Positions 9,338-17,454 of a stretch of DNA of 64,000 nucleotides are shown here, piece by piece. The notes beneath the pieces were generated by a model. The model was not told the origin of the DNA, did not search any database, and saw nothing but the letters and a program-made list of their open reading frames with translations. The DNA is from Henriciella mobilis (GTDB taxonomy: Bacteria; Pseudomonadota; Alphaproteobacteria; Caulobacterales; Hyphomonadaceae). Position 1 is the first letter of the stretch. Every line of letters starts with the position of its first letter. The stretch is from contig NZ_QWFZ01000006.1 of assembly GCF_003576315.1 (NCBI RefSeq), positions 186,001 to 250,000 of the forward strand, read 5' to 3'. The translations under genes were made by a program, and so were the position numbers.

Positions 9338-9408
9338 GGCCGGACAAATCGCTTTACTTTTTATCGAATTTCAATAAGAGCTGCCTTCAACAGCATTTGG
9401 AGGGGCCG

Positions 9409-10041
9409 ATGACGGCGACCACGAAAGACACGCGTTTCTGGAACCGGATTGCCAGCAAATATGCCCGGCAGCCGATTTCCGATGAGGAGACGTATGAGAA
9501 GAAGCTCGCCATCACGCGCAAATACCTGACGCCTGAATCGGAGGTCTTCGAGTTCGGCTGCGGCACCGGCTCGACCGCCATCCTGCACGCGCCTCATGCG
9601 GCGCACATCCTGGCCACCGACGTGGCCGAAAAAATGCTGGCCGTCGGGCGTGAACGGGCGGCGGAAGCGGGCGTCACCAATGTCAGTTTCGAGTGCACCG
9701 ACGTCGAGAATTTCGAGCCACAAGGGCGCCAGTTCGACGTGGTGCTCGGCCTCAATATCATCCATCTCTGCCGCGACCCGCTGGCCGTGATGCAGAAGGT
9801 CCACGCGCTGCTGAAACCGGACGGGCACTTCATCCAGAGCACGGTTTGCCTGAAGGATGCGATGCCGATCGCGCCTTTCATCATTCCGGTCATGCAGCTT
9901 GCCGGCCGGGCGCCGCATGTGAAATTCCTGAAGCGCGATGACCTGGACGGGATGATCGGGGCGGCGGGCTTCGAGGTGGTCGAACGGTTCAGGCCGGAGA
10001 AGAAGCTTTCGGCTGAATTCATCGTGGCGAAGAAAGCCTGA
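9409..10041 (+). CDS. Class I SAM-dependent methyltransferase
   Basis: The 210-aa protein has the SAM-binding motif I VFEFGCGTGSTA, an acidic residue ending strand 2 (ATDVAEKML), and a motif II/III region FDVVLGLNIIHL followed by LLKPDGHFIQST. These are the features of small cytosolic methyltransferases such as those acting on quinones, thiols or lipids. The substrate is not evident. The start ATG at 9409 has GGAGG six bases upstream; the frame reaches back to a TTG at 9397 without a ribosome site. The gene ends three bases before the convergent YaiI-family gene. Confidence 0.88.
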   Translation: MTATTKDTRFWNRIASKYARQPISDEETYEKKLAITRKYLTPESEVFEFGCGTGSTAILHAPHAAHILATDVAEKMLAVGRERAAEAGVTNVSFECTDVENFEPQGRQFDVVLGLNIIHLCRDPLAVMQKVHALLKPDGHFIQSTVCLKDAMPIAPFIIPVMQLAGRAPHVKFLKRDDLDGMIGAAGFEVVERFRPEKKLSAEFIVAKKA

Positions 10042-10044
10042 AGC

Positions 10045-10506
10045 CTAGCGCCCGCGCTTCAGCTTCTGCAGCTCCACCTCCAGCGCCGAGAGGAAATTCG
10101 ACCGGTCGGCCGGCTTGAAGGCGGCCGGACCGCTGGTCTGTTCGCCCATGCCGCGAAGGTCTTCCATGATGGCGCGCGTGGCGACCTGCTGCCCGATCGA
10201 GTTCTCGGTAAAGGCCTTGCCCTTGGGCGAGAGGACGCGCGCGCCTTTCTCGATACAGCGCTGAGCGAGCAGGATGTCCGAGGTGATCACGATGGACTGC
10301 GCATCCGCCCGCTCCGCGATCCAGTCATCGGCGACATCCGGGCCTTCGGGGACGGTAATGCGGGTGAGGAGGCGGTGCGCGGGCACGCGCATGAAGCTGT
10401 TGGCCACGACATGGACCGGCACCTCATGGCGCAGCGCCACCTTGTAGACCTCATCCTTTACCGGGCAGGCATCGGCATCGACATAGATGTGCAACTCGCC
10501 CGGCAC
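10045..10506 (-). CDS. YaiI/YqxD family protein (DUF188, PIN-like)
   Basis: The 153-aa protein matches the UPF0178/YaiI family. It has the N-terminal IYVDADACPVKDEV, then VANSFMRVP, a VPEGPDVADDWIAERA stretch, IVITSDILLA and RVLSPKGKAFTENSIG. The conserved acidic residues (D8 and D10 region, and the D of TSD) resemble a PIN-like nuclease site, but no activity is established for the family. I place the start at the GTG at 10506, which gives normal family length; the longer frame overlaps the upstream gene's stop. It is the last gene of a leftward operon with the FG-GAP protein and the amidohydrolase. Confidence 0.85.
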   Translation of the reverse strand: MPGELHIYVDADACPVKDEVYKVALRHEVPVHVVANSFMRVPAHRLLTRITVPEGPDVADDWIAERADAQSIVITSDILLAQRCIEKGARVLSPKGKAFTENSIGQQVATRAIMEDLRGMGEQTSGPAAFKPADRSNFLSALEVELQKLKRGR

Positions 10507-10513
10507 GGGACGC

Positions 10514-11641
10514 TCAGCCTTCCGTGGCGGGCGAGACCCGCGACAGCATGACGAGGTTTGGGGCACCGGAATTGGCGAAGACGAGGTCCGGCAGGCCGTC
10601 GCCGTCCATGTCGCCGGTCGCTATGCCATAGGTGTCGGCTTCCAGGTCATCGAGTTCGATGGGCGCAAAGCGGGCATGGCCATCATTGACATAGACACGG
10701 TTGGTCTGCTCGCGCGTGCCCTCGACAATGTCGAGGTCGCCATCGCCGTCGAAATCGTCCGCGGCGAGCGACTGGATCGCCCGGCCTTCTTCCCCGAGTG
10801 TGCGGCCCGGCGTGAAATTACCACCGCCATCGCCAAGCTTCATCTTCATCGTACCGCCGGTGGAGCCCAGGACGATGTCGGCATTGCCGTCGCGGTTGAA
10901 GTCTCCGGCGACGGCCTGGCGGTGGTCGCCCGCGCTTTCCGGCAGGGGTTCTGCGGCCCAGCCATCTGGCCCCATATTGAACAGGACATAGCTCGGCCCG
11001 CCATCGCGGCAGGCGATGGCAAGGTCTGGCCGGCCATCGCGGTTGAAATCCGCCATGTCGATGCCGGTCGATCCGTTAAGGTCTCCGGGCAGGCTGATGG
11101 GCGCGACGAAGCTGCCATCGCCGAGCCCGGCAAACAGGCGAACCCCGCCGCGCCGCTGGACGGTAACAAGATCGGGAACGCCATCGCCGGTCAGGTCCGT
11201 GAGCAACGCGTTGCGGGCCGGCCCGTCACTGCCCTCGATATTGCCAGCCAGGGTGAAGTGCGCCGTGCCATCATTCAGGAAGACCTGCGCGGGTACGGAA
11301 TCGCGAACCACCACCGCGTCAGCATCGCCGTCGCCATCGAGGTCGCCCGCGCGAATGATGTAGCTCGGTCCGTTATCCTTGCCGATCTGGCGCGAGACCG
11401 GCAGCCAGCCATCCTCGACATTGAGGTAGAGGAAGTCCGGCTGGGCCCAGTGGCGGCCATTGGCGAGGAAGACGTCGAGATCGCCATCGCCATCGGCATC
11501 GGCGAGGTCGACACCCGCGCTGAGGCGTTCTTCCAGGTCGAAGAGCTGGAATTGCGAGGCCTCGAAATCGAGCGTCTGCGGGACTGCGTGCTGCGTCACC
11601 GCCAGCAGGGCAAGCGCGGCGACGCTTGAGCGGATGGGCAT
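10514..11641 (-). CDS. Secreted FG-GAP/VCBS repeat protein
   Basis: The 375-aa protein has a signal peptide of about 23 residues (ending near AVPQ) followed by repeated beta-propeller blades. Calcium-type loops such as DADGDGDLDVF, DLDGDGDADAV, DFNRDGRPDLA, DFNRDGNADIV, DFDGDGDLDIV and DMDGDGLPDLV recur every 55-60 residues. This is the FG-GAP/VCBS pattern of integrin-like propellers, usually extracellular binding or structural proteins. The ATG at 11641 has GGGAG at good spacing and lies just inside the end of the amidohydrolase gene (stop at 11644), so the two are coupled. A role in surface binding is inference; the ligand is unknown. Confidence 0.88.
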   Translation of the reverse strand: MPIRSSVAALALLAVTQHAVPQTLDFEASQFQLFDLEERLSAGVDLADADGDGDLDVFLANGRHWAQPDFLYLNVEDGWLPVSRQIGKDNGPSYIIRAGDLDGDGDADAVVVRDSVPAQVFLNDGTAHFTLAGNIEGSDGPARNALLTDLTGDGVPDLVTVQRRGGVRLFAGLGDGSFVAPISLPGDLNGSTGIDMADFNRDGRPDLAIACRDGGPSYVLFNMGPDGWAAEPLPESAGDHRQAVAGDFNRDGNADIVLGSTGGTMKMKLGDGGGNFTPGRTLGEEGRAIQSLAADDFDGDGDLDIVEGTREQTNRVYVNDGHARFAPIELDDLEADTYGIATGDMDGDGLPDLVFANSGAPNLVMLSRVSPATEG

Positions 11642-11643
11642 GC

Positions 11644-13731
11644 TCACTCTCCCGGCGGCAGGATGGCGGGTGCGTCGGTGAACGGCTCGATCCCGAAGGC
11701 GGGGTAGATCTCGCTCGGGAAATAGGCGACGCCGTCGCTCATCACCATGCGGATCGTCTTGATCGCCTTCAGGTCCTCGACCGGATTGCCCGGCACAAGG
11801 AAGAAGTCGGCGAGGTTGCCTTCCTCGATGGAGCCGATTTCCTCGCCCATGCCGAGGTATTCCGCCGAGTCGAGCGTTGCCCGTTTGAGGATCTCGCCGG
11901 GGGTGAAGCCGATATTCTGGTAGAGTTCCAGCTCCCGGTGAAGGTTGAAGGACCCGCCCATATCGGTGCCGAACAGGATCAGGATGCCACGCTCGCGCAT
12001 CATGGCGAGGACGTCCGTGATCTGGTTGAAGGCGCCGCGATAGGCCGCATCATCCTCGGGCGTCTCGACCTTCGACCAGGCCTGCTTGGCCGAGCGCTGC
12101 ACGCCGACGGGCATATGGTCGATATAATCCTCCACGCCGGGGCGGAATTCGCCATTGCGGCCGAGCAGCAGGGCTTCGTGGATGGCATAGGTCGGGTCGA
12201 TGGCGACATCGTTCTCGACCATCAGGTCCAGCGTGTGCTGCACCGGCGCCGCCGTCAGGTCGAGCCGGGGCAGCCGCATCAGGGCGGTCAGGCGCAGGAG
12301 TGTGCGCGTATCCTCGTCGGCGTCGAGCACCCAGCCCAGCATCACCTGGTTGATATGGGTCATCTCGTCATAGCCGGCCTCGATCATCGCGTCGGCGCGC
12401 GAAAAGGCGGGCACGTGTCCGGAAACGCGCAGGCCGCATTCATGCGCCAGGTCGACCATTTCCGGCACCCATTCGCCCTTCATCGAATTGTAGATCTTGA
12501 TCTGGAAGAAGTCGCCCATCTCGCAATAGGTGCGCACGGCCTCATTGGCCTCTTCCTGGCTGGTGACGATGATCCCGTTATTGGAATTGAAGGGGCTCTT
12601 GCCCTCGATGAAGCCGGACTTGACGATGCGCGGGCCGGCCAGCGTGCCGGCTTCGATCTTCGAGATCAGCTCCGAGAGGACCTCATTGTCATTGCCCATG
12701 TCGCGCACGAAGGTGACCCCCGCCGCGATGTTCAGCATGGCGTCGTCCTGGCCCATATGGCCGTGCATGTCGGCAAGGCCCGGCACCAGCGTGCCGCCTT
12801 CGCCGTCAATGACGTATTCGTCCTCTGCGCGGGCCGCCTCGCCCGGCTCGATGGCGGTGATCGTGTCACCTTCGACAAGGACCGATGAGAGGCCGCTCAG
12901 CGCCATGGTCTCGGGATCGAAGATGCGGACATTGGTGATGCGGACCGGCGCGTCGAATTCATGCGCGGTGTCGGCCTGAAGCTGTTCGAAGCGCTCGGTC
13001 GAGTAGCGCACGGCAAGATCGCGCATCGTCTCGTCGAGATCTTCATAGCCTTCGCGGATGACGAGGAATTCCGGCGAGATCAGCGCGAAGAATTCGTCAT
13101 CGGCGTCGAGCACGAAATAGGTCGGGTCGAGTTCCGGCCCGATCAGGGCATAGGTCGACACCAGTTCCGGGTTTTCCGGGCCGGGGATCTTGAAGCTCTC
13201 CAGGTCCTGAAGCGTCAGCGAGCCTGCCGGAAAGGCCGGCAGCGACCGGTCCTCGTCGGCCAGCAGCGCGCGGGCATAGATGCCAAGGTCATAGGGCGTG
13301 CCGGACTGGGTGATGTACATGGCCGGTTCGCTGACATCTGCCGAGCCTTCGCCGGTGGAGTCCATCCAGGTCGCTGTGTCGCCGGAGATGGCGAACGCCT
13401 CGTCCACGTCATTGCCGAACGTCGTATTGCCCGAGATGGACCAGGCGATTGGCAGATTGTCCTCGTCGAGGACGATGGCTTCTTCCAGGGTCGGCCCGCG
13501 GCCATTGTTGCGGTACTCATAGTCGACGGTGATGGCCGGGCCGTAGCGCAGCACGTCCATCGCGCCGATCTCGGTTCCGCTGACCATGATCGTGTAGCGG
13601 GTTTCGCTCTTTGTGATGCCTGCCGGCTCGGTGTCCGGCTGTGTTTCGGCAAGCTGCTCGCCTGCCGGTGGATTGGCGGCACACGCCGCCAGCATGACTG
13701 CACCAAGCCCTGCTGTCAGGAACTGTCTCAT
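11644..13731 (-). CDS. Lipoprotein amidohydrolase with an N-terminal extension
   Basis: The 695-aa protein starts with a lipoprotein signal (MLAACAAN, Cys17). The C-terminal 400 residues are an amidohydrolase of the imidazolonepropionase/prolidase-like group: GTLVPGLADMHGHMGQ with the metal-binding His323 and His325, AGVTFVRDMGN, VSGHVPAF with another His, and FGTDMGG with Asp590. About 300 residues before it form a beta-rich domain with no family I recognise (repeated AMYITQSG, YFVLDADDEFFAL). The ATG at 13731 has GGGAGG upstream; the upstream open frame lacks a signal. The protein heads a leftward operon and should act in the periplasm, perhaps on dipeptides or cyclic amides. Confidence 0.9.
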   Translation of the reverse strand: MRQFLTAGLGAVMLAACAANPPAGEQLAETQPDTEPAGITKSETRYTIMVSGTEIGAMDVLRYGPAITVDYEYRNNGRGPTLEEAIVLDEDNLPIAWSISGNTTFGNDVDEAFAISGDTATWMDSTGEGSADVSEPAMYITQSGTPYDLGIYARALLADEDRSLPAFPAGSLTLQDLESFKIPGPENPELVSTYALIGPELDPTYFVLDADDEFFALISPEFLVIREGYEDLDETMRDLAVRYSTERFEQLQADTAHEFDAPVRITNVRIFDPETMALSGLSSVLVEGDTITAIEPGEAARAEDEYVIDGEGGTLVPGLADMHGHMGQDDAMLNIAAGVTFVRDMGNDNEVLSELISKIEAGTLAGPRIVKSGFIEGKSPFNSNNGIIVTSQEEANEAVRTYCEMGDFFQIKIYNSMKGEWVPEMVDLAHECGLRVSGHVPAFSRADAMIEAGYDEMTHINQVMLGWVLDADEDTRTLLRLTALMRLPRLDLTAAPVQHTLDLMVENDVAIDPTYAIHEALLLGRNGEFRPGVEDYIDHMPVGVQRSAKQAWSKVETPEDDAAYRGAFNQITDVLAMMRERGILILFGTDMGGSFNLHRELELYQNIGFTPGEILKRATLDSAEYLGMGEEIGSIEEGNLADFFLVPGNPVEDLKAIKTIRMVMSDGVAYFPSEIYPAFGIEPFTDAPAILPPGE

Positions 13732-13909
13732 TATCTTGCCTCCCCATCGCGACGCCCGTTGGCGGTGAGATAGCGCTATCCTGCAATGATCGGCACGGTG
13801 ACGGCAAATGCTCAGCTGCAGAGCTGCGACGATTTCCCTCTCAGTGGTGATTCCCAGCACCAGAATTATTGGGCATGGTATTGAACGGCTTCGTTGGAGG
13901 GAAACGGAG

Positions 13910-14848
13910 ATGAGATACACCAGGCTTCAATCTGCCATGGCGGCCGGGGCCGCATTGGCGCTCGCGCTCGGCGGATGCGTGGTCGCGGGCGAGGATGCCG
14001 ATGCCGAGGACTGGCCGGGCATCGTGTCGCTGCAGATCAGCCAGGGGCGCAATACCTGGCATGTCTGCGGCGGGACAATGATCACGAAGGAGTGGCTGGT
14101 GACGGCGGCTCACTGTGTCGACGAGGCGCGGATAGAGCGTGACGGCCGGGCGGCGCAGTTCCAGCGCGGCGAGGATGGCATCATGCGCCGGCTCGGCCCG
14201 CTGCGGGTTGCGGCCAATCGCACCCACCTGTCGGACGACGCGGAAACCCGCACCTATGCGGTGACCGAAATCCAGATTCATCCCGACTATCGTCTCGGCC
14301 AGTTCGACCGTGGCGCCGACATCGCGCTGGTTCGCATCCAGGGCGGCTATGACGGCCCGGTCATGCCGCAGGCCGGGCTGGCGGGCGATGTGCCGCTCCT
14401 GGACGAGACCCAGTATGTCTACGTGGCCGGCTATGGGAACACCACCGAAACCGATGCCGCGCGCGGCGCGCTGAATGCGCGGGGACGCGCGGTCTATGCG
14501 CCCAGCCTGCGCCTGCAGGAGGCCGAGCTTCCCATCGTCGAGGCGTCTGCCTGCCGGGCCATGCTGGAAGGCCTGATCGAGGATTATGGCTTCGAGGCCG
14601 AGTATGGCGACTTCCAGGTCGGAGACCGGACGCTGTGCGCGGGTACGGGTGAACAGGATTCCTGCTATGGCGACAGTGGCGGACCGCTGGTGTCCTATGG
14701 CGGCGGCATGGGCGAGCCGATGCAGGTCGGCGTGGTCAGCTGGGGGCTTGGCTGCGGGCGCGCCGGCAGCCCGGGCGTCTATACCCGCGTCAGCGCCTAT
14801 GCCGGCTGGATCAGGGACACGGTCGGCCCGTTGGAGGCTGAGGGGTAG
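13910..14848 (+). CDS. Secreted trypsin-like serine protease (S1), paralogue 1
   Basis: The 312-aa protein has a signal with a possible lipobox cysteine (LALGGC, Cys23). The catalytic triad is clear: His68 in TAAHC, Asp137 in GADIALVR and Ser256 in GDSGGPL. Asp250, six residues before the serine (DSCYGDSGG), matches chymotrypsin position 189, and SWGLGC...PGVYTR supplies the open glycine-lined pocket, so cleavage after Lys/Arg is expected. Cysteine pairs around His68 and Ser256 fit the usual disulfides. GGAGGG precedes the ATG. Two more paralogues lie at 18281 and 21151. Confidence 0.93.
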   Translation: MRYTRLQSAMAAGAALALALGGCVVAGEDADAEDWPGIVSLQISQGRNTWHVCGGTMITKEWLVTAAHCVDEARIERDGRAAQFQRGEDGIMRRLGPLRVAANRTHLSDDAETRTYAVTEIQIHPDYRLGQFDRGADIALVRIQGGYDGPVMPQAGLAGDVPLLDETQYVYVAGYGNTTETDAARGALNARGRAVYAPSLRLQEAELPIVEASACRAMLEGLIEDYGFEAEYGDFQVGDRTLCAGTGEQDSCYGDSGGPLVSYGGGMGEPMQVGVVSWGLGCGRAGSPGVYTRVSAYAGWIRDTVGPLEAEG

Positions 14849-14854
14849 GGCAGC

Positions 14855-15018
14855 CACTTCTCCCTTCTCCCTGGGGGAGAAGGGGCGGGGATGAGGGGAC
14901 ACCAGCTTACCGCGCCATCCTCCGTCAGAGATTTTTTCCAGTGCGCGAAATCGCTGGTGCTGCGCAATTCAAACGCTCACGCTCCCTCACTCCAACCCCT
15001 CTCCCCAGGGAGAGGGGC
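14855..15018. repeat. Second GC-rich palindromic repeat pair, diverged from the 7048 pair
   Basis: An arm with the palindrome CTTCTCCCTGGGGGAGAAGG near 14859-14884 is followed by a G-rich tail. Near 14981-15018 an arm in the opposite direction reads CTCACTCCAACCCCTCTCC then AGGGAGAGGGG. The two arms are imperfect inverted copies about 100 bp apart, with no gene between them. The layout matches the perfect 30-bp pair at 7048-7198. It lies just after the trypsin gene and before the IS1595 element. Confidence 0.65.
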
Positions 15019-15048
15019 AACATGACGGCGTGCGAAAAAGCGTTGTTA

Positions 15049-15080
15049 AAAATTCTGGACATTGTGTATTTGACAAACCC
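15049..15080 (+). repeat. Left target duplication and left terminal inverted repeat of the IS1595-type element
   Basis: Bases 15049-15056 read aaaattct, identical to 17447-17454 at the other end. The 24-bp terminal repeat follows at 15057-15080. It begins with GGACATT, and its inverted partner is 17423-17446, with 23 of 24 positions identical. The GG start and the 8-bp duplication fit the IS1595 family. Confidence 0.92.
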
Positions 15081-15114
15081 GAGTCATGATGCATCCTAGG
15101 TTTAGGAGGGAATC

Positions 15115-15432
15115 ATGGACGATAATCAAAAAGATCGAATGTTGAGCCATGTACAATCCATGGCGCTACATACTGTGGTTGTGCACTTACTGGAGCGCGC
15201 TTTTGCAAGCTCTCCTAAAGGCGCGGATGCATACAGCCGAGACCTTCTAAACTTATACGAACTTCTAGCTGAAAAGACGACGTTTCCAGACGTTGATCCT
15301 GCACTGAGCGATCTCGCGACACAGGAGTTTCGGGACAGCCTGATCCGGATCGTTCTTCGCGCTCGATACCTTGCGCTTGGAGAGCCATTTGATCCAGATG
15401 CCTATTTAAAAGACTGGCGAACAAAAGACTGA
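15115..15432 (+). CDS. Hypothetical 105-aa passenger protein of the IS element
   Basis: The protein is mostly predicted helix and soluble (MDDNQKDRMLSHVQSMALHT..., ...DAYLKDWRTKD), with no membrane segment, signal or motif I recognise. A strong ribosome site (TAGGAGGG) stands before the ATG. The TTGACA inside the left terminal repeat (15070-15075) could serve as its -35 box. A good terminator at 15440-15468 ends the unit. Codon use is less GC-biased than in surrounding chromosomal genes, consistent with arrival on the element. Function unknown. Confidence 0.72.
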   Translation: MDDNQKDRMLSHVQSMALHTVVVHLLERAFASSPKGADAYSRDLLNLYELLAEKTTFPDVDPALSDLATQEFRDSLIRIVLRARYLALGEPFDPDAYLKDWRTKD

Positions 15433-15439
15433 CCTCCAT

Positions 15440-15468
15440 TAAAAAACCCGGCTACTTGCCGGGTTTCT
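15440..15468. terminator. Rho-independent terminator between passenger genes
   Basis: AAACCCGGC and GCCGGGTTT form a 9-bp stem around a short loop, with an A-run before and a T-rich run after. It can end the 105-aa gene on the plus strand. It also overlaps the end of the 55-aa gene on the minus strand. Confidence 0.82.
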
Positions 15469-15619
15469 TCTTAGCATCGGGCGCGTTGATCTCGCGTGTA
15501 CCGCCATCTGGCGGTGACTTCGCGATCTTCTTCAAAGCCTGGTCGAACTTCGCTTCGTCCATGTCGCACTCGGCTTCACGGGCGGCTTCTTTGAACTTGT
15601 CTAATTGTGATTGATTCAT
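15452..15619 (-). CDS. Hypothetical 55-aa protein in the IS passenger region
   Basis: On the minus strand an ATG at 15619 opens a 55-codon frame beginning MNQSQLDKFKEAAREAECD and ending DAKKKPGK. It is charged and helical, with a disordered lysine-rich tail. Its stop codon falls within the terminator hairpin at 15440-15468. The start is only 13 bases from the divergent DUF3800 start, so they probably share a promoter region. The protein composition is natural for a small soluble protein. I know no family. Confidence 0.55.
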   Translation of the reverse strand: MNQSQLDKFKEAAREAECDMDEAKFDQALKKIAKSPPDGGTREINAPDAKKKPGK

Positions 15620-15632
15620 AACACTCTGCTCA

Positions 15633-16224
15633 ATGGCTGATGTGGATTACGATTACATAGCATACATCGATGAGGCCGGCGATCCGGGCTTGAAGCGCGT
15701 GAAACCGCTCGACGAGAAAGGCTCTAGCGAGTGGCTAATTCTGGCCGCAACGGTAGTCGATGCGAGGCGTGAGCGCGAGGTCGTTCAGTGGGGTAGGGAT
15801 TTTGTGAAGCTGAGCGGAAGCAGGCAAACTAAGCAGGTCCATTTTCGCAAGCTCAATGACAACGCCCAGATCGCAACTTGCGCCAGATTTGCAGAACTGC
15901 CGCTTCGCGCTTTTGCCGTCTGCTCCAACAAGAAGAATATGAAAAGTTGGAAGAATCCTTTTGCTGAGGCCGTGGCGATTACGTTGATCGGCAATCTTCC
16001 GCGCTATCAATGGTTCTACTATTGGATTTCGCGCATCCTCTTGGAGAAGGTCACGGATTGGGTTTATCGCCACTCGATGGCGCGACTGGGACGACCCGGA
16101 AAGCTCAAAATCGAGTTCAGTGAACGCGGCGGGATATGGCGTGAAGCTCATGCCCTCTGTGGCTGAGGCCAATCTGGATGAAGATCAATTCCGAATCTTT
16201 CGCCACTACGGTTACAGGAAATAA
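15633..16224 (+). pseudogene. DUF3800 protein gene, internally deleted and frameshifted
   Basis: The first 167 codons read as a normal DUF3800 protein: YIAYIDEAGDPG near the start, then VHFRKLND, FAVCSNKKNM, WFYYWISRILLEKVTDW and LKIEFSERGG. At about 16131 the frame leaves the family and stops at 16166. In another frame, starting at about 16132, the text GYGVKLMPSVAEANLDED...FRHYGYRK follows to a stop at 16224, which looks like the expected C-terminus of the same family. The middle, roughly 100 residues in intact members, is missing. DUF3800 proteins have an RNase H-like fold with conserved acidic residues and are often found on mobile elements. I read this as a decayed passenger gene. Confidence 0.75.
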
Positions 16225-16430
16225 GCAGGGCGGGTCCCGGGCCGTTGTTCCCTACAGGCTGCTAGCCCAGCTTTCGGAAAAAGCGCTGAGCGTCCCATAA
16301 GGCGCCAAGGTTGCGATCCTCAACACGGACACCGGCGACCCTCTGAAAGCATACTGCAACGATTCGCTAAAATCAAGAATCTTCATTAGAATCAGGACTC
16401 TGCGCTAGTGCCTTGTTCTGACTCCCGATT

Positions 16431-17384
16431 TTAGTGAGTCCGCCGATAAGTGAGCCTCTTGCCTGTCACGCCGCGCAGGGCAATGGCTGCTCGTTCTCCA
16501 TCTTCAATGCCGTTCGCGGAACGGTGATTGTAGCGGAAATCGAACTCAGCGAGATAGCGGTGCAGGTGATGCTTGGCGCAGTGCTGGTACGTGCCTTTCA
16601 TGCCCCGCTTGAAGACGCTGTAATAGTTCTCAACCGTCTGCGTGTGGATCACAGGATCGGTGAAGCTGACATACTCGCCCTTGCCGTGATGGACAGCGCC
16701 ATGACCACGCTCGAAGGCGCTGCGGGCGAAGATGTAGTGACGAGCCTGGTCCGTCAGGAGGCGGGCTTCCTTGGACACGTTACCCTGCACGAGCGCCGCG
16801 ATGGAGGACGGCTTCATATCGTCCAGCACAAAGCTGCGGGCTTGCTTGGAGTCGCGGTCTACCAGCGTCAGCACCTTCATCTTGTGACGGAAGTTGCGGC
16901 CCTTCGGTACGCCCGGCTCTGTACCGATAAAGGTCTCGTCTGCTTCAACGTCACCGCCACCACCGCCGAACGGGTTGAGCGCGCCCTGGCTCATGGCTTC
17001 GCGGATACGGTGCGTGAGGAACCACGCCGTCTTGTACTGGACTTCGAGAATGCGGTGCAGCTGGTGGGCACTGATGCCCTTCTTGCTGGCGCACATCAGG
17101 TAGATGGCTTGAAGCCACTTCGTCAGCGGCAGGTGGCTTTCCTCGAAGATCGTGCCAATGCGAACCGTGAACTGCTTGCGGCAGTCGGCGCACTTGTATA
17201 GACCGTGCCGCTCCTTGCCTTCCGGGTTCTTCTTGGACGGCTTGGAGCGCACGCCCTTGAGCTTGTAGGCGTTATCGATCACGCCGCAGTGCGGGCAGGT
17301 CGGACCATCAGGCCAAAGCGCGCTCTCGACATGCTCGAAAGCTGCGGCTTCATCGTGGAAATATGCCTTGGACAGAATGGACAT
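16431..17384 (-). CDS. IS1595 family transposase (ISXO2-like DDE domain)
   Basis: The 317-aa transposase has an N-terminal zinc ribbon (CPHCG near residue 30, then YKCADCRKQF near 84-93) followed by the ISXO2-type catalytic domain. Acidic residues of the DDE/N site can be seen in DVEADETFIG and LLTDQARHYIF, and the last one in the segment HTQTVENYYSVFKRGMKG. The C-terminal part is basic. The ATG at 17384 has AGGAG upstream, and a strong promoter (17405-17433) uses the right terminal repeat. The frame is intact, so the element may still move. Confidence 0.92.
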   Translation of the reverse strand: MSILSKAYFHDEAAAFEHVESALWPDGPTCPHCGVIDNAYKLKGVRSKPSKKNPEGKERHGLYKCADCRKQFTVRIGTIFEESHLPLTKWLQAIYLMCASKKGISAHQLHRILEVQYKTAWFLTHRIREAMSQGALNPFGGGGGDVEADETFIGTEPGVPKGRNFRHKMKVLTLVDRDSKQARSFVLDDMKPSSIAALVQGNVSKEARLLTDQARHYIFARSAFERGHGAVHHGKGEYVSFTDPVIHTQTVENYYSVFKRGMKGTYQHCAKHHLHRYLAEFDFRYNHRSANGIEDGERAAIALRGVTGKRLTYRRTH

Positions 17385-17404
17385 GGGAAATCTCCTATGC
17401 CCTC

Positions 17405-17433
17405 AACATAGCCTCAAAGGCTGGGTTTGTCAA
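17405..17433 (-). promoter_or_regulatory. Transposase promoter built into the right terminal repeat
   Basis: Read on the minus strand, TTGACA (17433-17428) lies inside the terminal repeat, followed by a 17-bp spacer and TATGTT (17410-17405). This is a near-consensus sigma-70 promoter, about 20 bases upstream of the transposase start. The matching TTGACA in the left terminal repeat (15070-15075) faces inward as well. Confidence 0.75.
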
Positions 17434-17454
17434 ATACATAATGTCCAAAATTCT
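17423..17454 (-). repeat. Right terminal inverted repeat and right target duplication
   Basis: Bases 17423-17446 are the inverted copy of 15057-15080 with a single mismatch. They are followed directly by aaaattct at 17447-17454, the same 8 bases that precede the left repeat. Confidence 0.92.

Larger units (their letters stand above)
15057..17446. mobile_element. IS1595-family element with passenger genes (2390 bp)
   Basis: The element is bounded by 24-bp terminal inverted repeats and an 8-bp direct target duplication (aaaattct). It carries its transposase gene on the minus strand near the right end. The left half holds a 105-aa gene, a 55-aa gene and a broken DUF3800 gene, all unrelated to transposition. 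Base composition of the left half is visibly richer in A+T than the flanking chromosome. The intact ends, intact transposase and perfect target duplication suggest a recent insertion. The stretch 16225-16430 inside it holds no gene that I can support. Confidence 0.9.

Noticed and set aside
15633-16166. Intact short DUF3800 gene used for phage defence
   Set aside because: The family C-terminus continues in another frame, so the gene appears broken.
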